Of a DNA stretch of 5,703 nt, positions 1 through 5,703 are shown in pieces (positions within the stretch are counted from its first letter, which is position 1; each line of letters begins with the position of its first letter). The DNA lies in assembly GCA_021767985.1 (NCBI GenBank), contig JAASSH010000175.1, forward strand, positions 1 to 5,703, in the 5' to 3' direction. The translations under genes and the position numbers were made by a program. The notes beneath the pieces are model-generated. The model saw only the letters and a list, made by a program, of their open reading frames with translations, was not told the DNA's origin and searched no databases. Source of the DNA: Gammaproteobacteria bacterium (lineage in GTDB: Bacteria > Pseudomonadota > Gammaproteobacteria > GCA-001735895).

Positions 1-608
1 CATTTCCTGATCGACTTGATCAGCGTGCGTGGCGCGGGAATGACCGCATGCAGGCTTAACTGGTGATGCAGTCCAACCGGATCGATATCGGTGGCGAACA
101 AACCGGTAGCCAGTAACGCCTGGGGATTCGACGCGAAGTAAAACCCGGCCGGTGAAATCGCGTAGTAAAGCGGCTTGATACCCATGCGATCGCGCGCCAG
201 GAACAGGTTTTGCTGCTGTGAATCCCAGATGGCGAAGGCAAACATGCCGTGCAGGCGCTCGACACAGTCTTCGCCCCAGCAGGCGTAGGCGTTGACAATC
301 ACCTCCGTATCGCTATGGGAATTGAAACGGTAGCCCTTGCCGATCAGGATTTCGCGCAACTCGGGGTAATTGTAAATGGTGCCATTGAAAACGATCGCGT
401 AACGGCCACTACTGTCCTGCATCGGCTGATGCCCGGCGGGTGACAAATCTATGATCGATAACCTTCTATGCCCGAGCATTACCGGGCCATCGAAAAACTC
501 TCCCTTGTCATCCGGACCGCGGCGCGCAACCCGCTCCGACATCCGCTTTGCATGCTCGGAATCGATCGCATTTCCATCGAAACCCAGGGCACCAAACAAG
601 CCGCACAT
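1..608 (-). CDS. Asparagine-synthase-family amidotransferase, probably N-acetylglutaminylglutamine amidotransferase (partial, C-terminus outside window)
   Basis: The visible 202 residues are a class II glutamine amidotransferase (Ntn-hydrolase) domain, which releases ammonia from glutamine for an ATP-dependent synthetase domain lying beyond the left edge. The start is fixed because Cys2, the nucleophile after Met removal, must be the second codon; GAGG at 613-616 is a Shine-Dalgarno 4 nt from the ATG. Glutamine-site motifs are GHRRLSIIDLS (residues 46-56), FNGTIYN (74-80) and SDTE (99-102), followed by MFAFAIWD and RDRMGIKPLYY. Two traits favour the N-acetylglutaminylglutamine (NAGGN, osmolyte) subfamily over ordinary AsnB: FNGTIYN replaces the FNGEIYN usual in AsnB, and LHHQLSLHAVIPAPRTL (180-196) resembles the H-AVVPAPRT segment of NAGGN enzymes. 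Family proteins are about 590 residues, so roughly two thirds is missing. The subfamily call is from memory of related proteins; plain AsnB remains possible. An ngg-type synthetase would be expected next, left of the window. The name asnO has been used for such genes. Confidence 0.85.
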   Translation of the reverse strand, partial: MCGLFGALGFDGNAIDSEHAKRMSERVARRGPDDKGEFFDGPVMLGHRRLSIIDLSPAGHQPMQDSSGRYAIVFNGTIYNYPELREILIGKGYRFNSHSDTEVIVNAYACWGEDCVERLHGMFAFAIWDSQQQNLFLARDRMGIKPLYYAISPAGFYFASNPQALLATGLFATDIDPVGLHHQLSLHAVIPAPRTLIKSIRK

Positions 609-658
609 ATAACCTCGCAAATACTGTTAAAGCCCAGGCTAGCCGACCTAGAGATTCA

Positions 659-687
659 TTGCACCCTATTCCGAAAGTCCTTATACT
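659..687 (+). promoter_or_regulatory. Candidate sigma70 promoter for the small membrane protein gene
   Basis: TTGCAC at 659-664 and TATACT at 682-687 are separated by 17 nt. The -10 element matches TATAAT at 5 of 6 positions; the -35 matches only its TTG. Transcription would start near 694, giving a leader of about 70 nt before the ATG at 764. The site lies in the 155-nt region between two divergent genes. I saw no equally good promoter for the minus-strand amidotransferase. Confidence 0.4.
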
Positions 688-763
688 GCGCCGCGTGTAG
701 CGGGCGTGGGCAACCACACATACTAACAACCGTATTCTAAACGTTTATAATTCGGAGTCATCA

Positions 764-1375
764 ATGAATCCATTAAAATCCATACCGGGTACGATTATCT
801 CCGGTTTTGTGCTGGCTTTCATACTCATGTTCGTGCTTGGCACGAGTGGCACCTTCAACCCGTGGCAGCTATGGGTCTGGATACATGTCCTGGTCGGCAT
901 TACCTGGATTGGACTACTTTATTATTTCAATTTCATACAGGTCCCAGGAGTCGCCAAGGCGCTTGCGGAAGCCAATGACGGCGGTCCTGGACCAGCTGCA
1001 ATCAACAAGTACGTTGCGCCGAACGCGCTGTTCTGGTTCCGCTGGGCGGCGATTGCGACCTGGCTTACCGGCGCCCTGGCGCTCGAAGCCATGCATGGCG
1101 GTGAGGGTTCCGGTGTTGTTGCCGCTTTCACGTTTGCCGACGGTTTTAAGGTTATCGGCATGGGTGCGTGGTTAGGCACCATCATGCTATTCAATGTCTG
1201 GGTACTGATCTGGCCGAACCAGAAAAAAATCCTCGGTCTCGACGGGCAGACCCACGATGCCGACGTAATCGCCAAGGCAAAAACTGTGGCCTTGATGGCT
1301 TCGCGCACCAATACCCTGTTATCGATCCCAATGCTGTTCGCAATGACCGCGCAGGGACACGGCATGCTGTTTTAA
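764..1375 (+). CDS. Small multi-pass membrane protein similar to the membrane domain of urate hydroxylase PuuD
   Basis: This 203-residue protein has about five hydrophobic segments: residues 11-28, 35-58, 88-109, 128-150 and 183-197. The segment WIHVLVGITWIG (39-50), with His41, resembles RWIHVIAGIAWIG of PuuD-type urate oxidases, and FWFRWAAIATWLTG (90-103) and NVWVLIWPNQ (144-153) fit the same membrane domain (Urate_ox_N, PF06181). PuuD proteins are longer and carry a C-terminal cytochrome c domain; this protein has no CXXCH motif and ends soon after the last hydrophobic segment. Urate oxidation is therefore not established, and the true role is unknown; a membrane redox or haem-related role is only a guess. 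GGAG at 754-757 is a Shine-Dalgarno 6 nt before the ATG. A candidate promoter upstream and a strong terminator at 1400-1428 suggest a single-gene transcript. No purine-degradation gene is visible nearby. Confidence 0.85.
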   Translation: MNPLKSIPGTIISGFVLAFILMFVLGTSGTFNPWQLWVWIHVLVGITWIGLLYYFNFIQVPGVAKALAEANDGGPGPAAINKYVAPNALFWFRWAAIATWLTGALALEAMHGGEGSGVVAAFTFADGFKVIGMGAWLGTIMLFNVWVLIWPNQKKILGLDGQTHDADVIAKAKTVALMASRTNTLLSIPMLFAMTAQGHGMLF

Positions 1376-1399
1376 TAAAGGGTTACGCCTAACTACCCC

Positions 1400-1428
1400 A
1401 AAGCCCCGTTGATACGGGGCTTTTTTTT
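1400..1428 (+). terminator. Rho-independent terminator after the small membrane protein gene
   Basis: GCCCCG at 1403-1408 pairs with CGGGGC at 1415-1420 around a 6-nt loop. The stem is extended by AAA (1400-1402) pairing with the first Ts of an eight-T run at 1421-1428. It lies 24 nt after the stop codon and separates this gene from argD. Confidence 0.93.
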
Positions 1429-1440
1429 GTTCTAAAAAGC

Positions 1441-1468
1441 TTGAAATCGCTGTAAATCAATGTATGTT
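1441..1468 (+). promoter_or_regulatory. Candidate sigma70 promoter for argDF
   Basis: TTGAAA at 1441-1446 (5 of 6 to TTGACA) is followed after 16 nt by TATGTT at 1463-1468 (4 of 6 to TATAAT). Transcription would begin near 1475, about 20 nt before the argD ATG. The preceding terminator makes a separate promoter here likely. I could not identify a convincing ArgR operator, although arginine repression would be usual for these genes. Confidence 0.4.
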
Positions 1469-1495
1469 TGACCGCTTTTTTCACGCACAAAGCCG

Positions 1496-2668
1496 ATGTC
1501 AGATCATCTCGTCCATGCCTACCAATCGATGCCGGTGAGTTTCACTCACGGCGATGGTTGCTACCTCTGGGATAGCGACGGCAAACAGTACCTGGATGCA
1601 CTCTGCGGCATTTCGGTAACGAGCCTCGGGCATAACCTGCCGGCGTTAACCGCTGCCATCCAGGAGCAGGCAGCCACCCTGCTGCATACGTCGAACCTGT
1701 ATTCCATCACCTGGCAGCAAAAACTGGCGGACCTGCTGTGCGAAAGCGCGCAGATGGACCGGGTTTTCTTCGGCAACTCGGGTGCCGAGGCCAACGAGGC
1801 CGCGATCAAAATGGCGCGTCTCTATGGTCATCAGCAGGAAATCGACAACCCACAAATCGTGGTGATGCAGCACGGTTTCCACGGTCGCACCATGGCGACC
1901 CTGAGCGCCACCGGCAGTCGCAAGGTGCAGGCCGGTTTCGAACCGCTGGTATCTGGCTTCGTGCGCGTACCCTACAACGATATCGATGCGATCAGTGCGG
2001 CTGCCGAGAATAATCGCAATGTGGTGGCGATCCTGGTTGAGCCGGTACAGGGTGAGGCCGGAATCGTGATTCCCGACGCGGGTTACCTGAAGGCGCTGCG
2101 ACAGATCTGCGATCGGAACAACTGGCTGCTGATGCTGGACGAGGTTCAGTCCGGCATGGGCCGCAGCGGCAGGCTGTTCGCCTGCCAGCACGAAGCCGTC
2201 ATCCCCGACGTCATGACCCTGGCCAAGGCGCTTGGCAACGGGGTGCCTATAGGCGCCTGCCTTTGCGCGGGCAAAGCCGCCGAGGTCATCAAGCCCGGTA
2301 ACCACGGTTCTACCTTTGGCGGAAATCCGCTCGCCAGCCGCGCCGCATTCACGGTACTCGACTACATGATAAAGAACAGGATTGCGGACAATGCGGAACA
2401 GCGTGGCCAGCAACTGTCGGACGAGCTGCAGCAGGGTCTCGCGACCAATAGCCAGGTAGCGGAAGTGCGCCATCTCGGGCTGCTGGTGGCGGTGGAGATG
2501 AAAAACCCCTGCTCTGAACTGGTAAGCCACGCGCTGCAACAGGGATTGCTGATCAACGTGACCGCCGCAAATGTAGTGCGTCTGTTACCGCCGCTGATTA
2601 TGAATCAGGCGCAGACCTCCGAACTGGCCACCAGGCTGATTGACTGTATAAACACGTTCACCGGTTAG
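1496..2668 (+). CDS. argD: Acetylornithine aminotransferase
   Basis: ArgD is a cytoplasmic PLP enzyme (EC 2.6.1.11) that transfers an amino group from glutamate to N-acetylglutamate semialdehyde, giving N-acetylornithine; many ArgD proteins also serve as succinyldiaminopimelate aminotransferase in lysine synthesis. The 390 residues match the family length for class III aminotransferases. Visible motifs are [12 protein letters not shown] (94-105), FHGRT (128-132), the PLP-contacting [12 protein letters not shown] (214-225, Asp215), the Schiff-base lysine in [10 protein letters not shown] (Lys244) and GSTFGGNP (271-278). The start is supported by an N-terminus typical of the family ([17 protein letters not shown]), but there is no clear Shine-Dalgarno upstream; only a weak AAAG lies near 1489-1492. 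The gene is followed after 4 nt by argF, which supports an anabolic arginine role rather than catabolic AstC/AruC. The ornithine and succinylornithine aminotransferases are the nearest alternatives. Confidence 0.95.
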   Translation: MSDHLVHAYQSMPVSFTHGDGCYLWDSDGKQYLDALCGISVTSLGHNLPALTAAIQEQAATLLHTSNLYSITWQQKLADLLCESAQMDRVFFGNSGAEANEAAIKMARLYGHQQEIDNPQIVVMQHGFHGRTMATLSATGSRKVQAGFEPLVSGFVRVPYNDIDAISAAAENNRNVVAILVEPVQGEAGIVIPDAGYLKALRQICDRNNWLLMLDEVQSGMGRSGRLFACQHEAVIPDVMTLAKALGNGVPIGACLCAGKAAEVIKPGNHGSTFGGNPLASRAAFTVLDYMIKNRIADNAEQRGQQLSDELQQGLATNSQVAEVRHLGLLVAVEMKNPCSELVSHALQQGLLINVTAANVVRLLPPLIMNQAQTSELATRLIDCINTFTG

Positions 2669-2672
2669 TATT

Positions 2673-3580
<908 letters not shown>

Positions 3581-3584
<4 letters not shown>

Positions 3585-4777
3585 CCTTCGAGCACCTCGA
3601 GCCGGTTACGACCGCGTTGCGAGGCCAGCTTGAGCGCGGTATCGACCCGGCCCAATAATTCACGCGACGACGAGCCGGGCTTCACGTTCTGGCTGCCGAG
3701 ACCGACACTCATGGTCAGGTAAGGGCCTACGCGAGACTTGGCATGTTCGATTTCCTGTTGCGCCAGTTCCCGCATGATGTCTTCGGCGATTTGACGCGCA
3801 TTTTCGCAACTGATCCCGGGCAGCAGCAGCGCAAATTCGGCACCATGCAGGCGCGCCGCTATCTGGCTTTGGTGCGAAATCTGGTTGCTCAGCATGGTGG
3901 CAACCTGGCGCAGGTAACGATCACCGGTATCCAGCCCGTAGTGCGCGTTGAATTCGTGGTAGTAATCGATATTCAGTTTTATCAGCGAAACCGGTAAGTT
4001 GTTGCCCTGAAACTGGCGCCAGGTATCTTCCAGGTGAACCCGGAAAGCACGATAGTTGGAAAGCCCGGTCAGCTCGTCGGTGGTTGAGATTTTTTCCAGC
4101 GCCTTGTTAGTTTGCGACACCGATTCGAGCAGGCGTTGCAGGTCCTCGATCAGGGCCTCGTTGTCGTAGCGATAGTAAAGCGCGTCATGCACCAGCTGGT
4201 TCATGCGCTTTACGCTAATCCAGCCGGCAATCATGAAAAATATGTACAGGCAGCTGAGCACATAACTGGTTGGGTTATTCTGTAAAAACAACCAGATCGT
4301 TACCGGCGCCATCATCGTCACCATGTAGGAAACGTATACGCCGAACGAGGTCGACAGGTAGGCGATCGCGCCGGCACACATCGTCAACAACATCGCATGC
4401 AGGATAATTTGCACATTGGACGTTATATAAGGCATTAAAATCGCCGCACCGCCACCGAGAACCAGGCCGGTAATCGCGACGCCGACAAAGAACCGCTGAT
4501 GCCAGAGCCGGTAAGGATAAAACGACTTGTCGCGAATACTGAGGAAGCGCTGCAGTCCGCGCCAGCGTATCAACAGGACCAGGCAGAGCAGACCGAACCA
4601 GCCGACGACCCAGTACTCGCGACCCTGAATCGACAATTCGACGTATGCCAGCGAAGCCGCAAGCAGTGATACGAAGCTAGTAATATAGATGCCGAAGCGG
4701 AAGCGATGGTAGAGAAATGCAACGAGTTCCTGCTGCTGTAACTGGTGGCTACTGACTGAGTGGCTTTCGCTGTTGAT
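3581..4777 (-). CDS. Membrane-anchored GGDEF-domain protein with degenerate catalytic site
   Basis: Read from a proposed ATC start at 4777, the protein has 398 residues. It contains about six membrane segments (near 28-48, 55-72, 96-117, 122-144, 145-165 and 171-189), a probable coiled-coil linker (193-230) and a C-terminal GGDEF domain beginning at [12 protein letters not shown] and ending with GRNR. GGDEF domains normally make cyclic di-GMP from two GTP. Here the GG[DE]EF signature is HGAEF (311-315), so a metal-ligand acid is Ala313. The usual DID metal motif is NID, with Asn269. The RxxD inhibitory site aligns with HQSQ (302-305). Residues aligned with PleD Asn335 and Asp344 are kept (Asn277, Asp286). 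Loss of cyclase activity is inferred. No ATG, GTG or TTG lies in frame between the upstream stop and 4636, where a TTG without a Shine-Dalgarno would remove the first membrane segment. AAAGGGA at 4785-4791 sits 8 nt before the ATC. The ligand is unknown. Confidence 0.85.
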
Positions 4778-4784
4778 CTCGAAT

Positions 4785-4791
4785 TCCCTTT
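4785..4791 (-). promoter_or_regulatory. Shine-Dalgarno supporting the upstream start of the GGDEF gene
   Basis: On the minus strand this reads AAAGGGA, a good match to the ribosome-binding consensus, 8 nt from the ATC codon at 4777-4775. Nothing comparable precedes the TTG at 4636, so this site is the main argument for the longer protein. It directly follows an inverted repeat (4791-4795 with 4806-4810). Confidence 0.5.
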
Positions 4792-4810
4792 GTGGTCTAT
4801 GTTAGCCACA
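4791..4810. repeat. Short inverted repeat TGTGG-N10-CCACA in the divergent intergenic region
   Basis: TGTGG at 4791-4795 and CCACA at 4806-4810 form a perfect 5-bp inverted repeat with a 10-nt spacer. In the GGDEF transcript it could fold as a small hairpin immediately before the Shine-Dalgarno. As DNA it could be an operator half-site pair. It is short enough to occur by chance. Confidence 0.25.
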
Positions 4811-4817
4811 TCGAATG

Positions 4818-4826
4818 TAATATAGT
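4818..4826. promoter_or_regulatory. AT-rich -10-like elements between the divergent GGDEF and argA genes
   Basis: Overlapping -10-like hexamers occur here: TATAGT at 4821-4826 on plus, about 30 nt before the argA ATG, and TATATT at 4824-4819 on minus, facing the GGDEF gene. Neither has a good -35 element at 16-18 nt, so these are only candidates for a divergent promoter region. Confidence 0.25.
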
Positions 4827-4856
4827 CTGTTTCGAGTTTAGCGGATATCAGCAAAC

Positions 4857-5703
4857 ATGAGCAACACGCAGGAATACGTGCAATGGTTTCGGGGCGCCGC
4901 GCCCTACATCAAGGCGCACCGTAAGAAAACCTTCGTCGTAATGGTATCGGATGAAGTGATTTATTCAGACCGTTTCATCGGGCTGGTGCACGACATCGCC
5001 CTGCTCAACCATCTCGGTATCAAGCTGGTCATACTGCACGCCAGCCGCAACAGTATCGACAAGCACCTGGCAGACAACAATCTGGAATCCCGCTTTCACA
5101 ACAATATCAGGATAACCGATTCCGAGACGCTGCCTTTCGTGGTGCAGGCAGTCAACGAAGTAAAAACCTACTTCGAATCGCAACTGTCGATGGGCTTGCC
5201 GAACACACCCATGTCCGGCTCGGAAATTTCGCTGACTGGCGGCAATTTTGTCATCGGCATGCCGCTGGGTGTCATCGATGGCGTCGATATGCAGCATTCG
5301 GGCAAGGTACGCGCGATCAGGCACGAGGCAATCAATGACCTGCTGGCGATGAATCATGTCGTGCTGTTATCGAACCTCGGGTACTCGCGCACCGGCGAAG
5401 TTTTCAACCTGCCCACCGAAGAGCTTGCCGCCGAAGTGGCACGCGCGCTGAAAGCCGACAAACTTATATACGTGCGGCAGCAACGTGCCGACGAAAATAA
5501 CCTCGCGAGTACTTTATCAACCAGCCAGTGCGAAGAGCTGCTCGCAGACGACACCACCCCCGAAGATCTGAAAAACCTGCTGAGCCAGGCGATCCAGGCA
5601 ATCCAGGCACAGGTTAAGCGGGTGCACATCATCGACCAGCAAGTCGATGGCGGTCTGCTGCTCGAACTGTTCACCCGCGATGGTTACGGCATAATGGTGA
5701 CCA
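4857..5703 (+). CDS. argA: Amino-acid N-acetyltransferase, N-acetylglutamate synthase (partial, C-terminus outside window)
   Basis: ArgA (EC 2.3.1.1) acetylates glutamate with acetyl-CoA, the first and usually arginine-inhibited step of arginine synthesis. The window holds 282 codons covering the amino-acid-kinase-fold regulatory domain up to ELFTRDGYGIM (270-280), the junction that precedes the catalytic GNAT domain, which lies beyond the right edge. Family features include VQWFRGAAPYIKAHRKKTFVV (8-28), VHDIALLNHLGIKLV, RITDSETL, the LSMGLPNTPMSG segment, GNFVIGMPLGVIDGVD (129-144), HSGKVRAI and GEVFNLPTEELA. The whole stretch aligns by eye with E. coli ArgA. Two glycine-rich loops differ: the usual LGGE is VSDE (30-33) and the usual GARPQ is ASRNS (62-66). 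The start gives the normal N-terminus; only a weak GGA at 4843-4845 lies upstream. It shares orientation with argDF and is separated from them by the inverted GGDEF gene. Confidence 0.93.
   Translation, partial: MSNTQEYVQWFRGAAPYIKAHRKKTFVVMVSDEVIYSDRFIGLVHDIALLNHLGIKLVILHASRNSIDKHLADNNLESRFHNNIRITDSETLPFVVQAVNEVKTYFESQLSMGLPNTPMSGSEISLTGGNFVIGMPLGVIDGVDMQHSGKVRAIRHEAINDLLAMNHVVLLSNLGYSRTGEVFNLPTEELAAEVARALKADKLIYVRQQRADENNLASTLSTSQCEELLADDTTPEDLKNLLSQAIQAIQAQVKRVHIIDQQVDGGLLLELFTRDGYGIMVT

Noticed and set aside
249..740. Plus-strand open frames at 249-443 and 468-740
   Set aside because: They lie mostly opposite the well-supported minus-strand amidotransferase; the second only extends into the divergent promoter region.
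746..751. Perfect TATAAT hexamer on plus
   Set aside because: It is only 12 nt before the ATG at 764; a transcript from it would start after the Shine-Dalgarno at 754-757, so it is unlikely to be the promoter.
922..1365. Minus-strand open frame of 147 codons opposite the small membrane protein gene
   Set aside because: The plus-strand frame has a Shine-Dalgarno, membrane segments and a terminator, while the minus frame has none of these.
1430..1490. Possible ArgR operator upstream of argD
   Set aside because: AT-rich half-site-like words are present, but no convincing pair matching the TGAATWWWWATTCA palindrome could be read.
1646..2539. Long minus-strand open frame (297 codons) antisense to argD
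   Set aside because: It lies wholly inside a gene with all ArgD motifs, shows no recognisable domain and is a composition-driven shadow frame.
4570..4854. Minus-strand open frame of 94 codons overlapping the start of the GGDEF gene
   Set aside because: It starts at a TTG, reads in another frame through the clear membrane-segment coding of the GGDEF protein and has no recognisable features.

Overview
The window looks like ordinary chromosomal DNA of a gammaproteobacterium. GC content is moderate to high, gene spacing is tight, and the arginine genes are of the proteobacterial type, including a classical ArgA (amino-acid-kinase fold leading into a C-terminal acetyltransferase). The N-acetylglutaminylglutamine-type amidotransferase at the left edge is an osmoprotection gene and hints at a saline or marine habitat. 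The species cannot be named from the sequence.

Layout: (1) 1-608, minus: N-terminal 202 residues of a glutamine-dependent asparagine-synthase-family amidotransferase, running off the left edge. (2) 609-763: divergent intergenic region with a candidate sigma70 promoter for the next gene. (3) 764-1375, plus: a small multi-pass membrane protein resembling the membrane half of PuuD-type urate hydroxylase, closed by a strong intrinsic terminator at 1400-1428. (4) 1496-3584, plus: argD and argF, 4 nt apart, with a candidate promoter just upstream. (5) 3581-4777, minus: a membrane-anchored GGDEF protein with a degenerate active site; its stop codon overlaps that of argF in a shared TTAA. (6) 4778-4856: short divergent promoter region. 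(7) 4857 to the right edge, plus: argA, first 282 codons.

How the genes work together: ArgA makes N-acetylglutamate, the first intermediate of arginine synthesis. ArgD forms N-acetylornithine by transamination. ArgF carbamoylates ornithine to citrulline. Three arginine steps therefore lie within about 4.2 kb, split by one oppositely oriented signalling gene. The amidotransferase and the small membrane protein are separate, divergently transcribed units with no evident link to arginine.

The most unusual gene is the GGDEF protein. Both metal-ligand positions and the inhibitory site are substituted while guanine-contact residues are kept, and its reading frame seems to need a non-standard start codon. 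No mobile element, CRISPR array, tRNA or rRNA gene was seen, and no gene-free stretch exceeds 300 bases. I found no clearly new multi-gene system.
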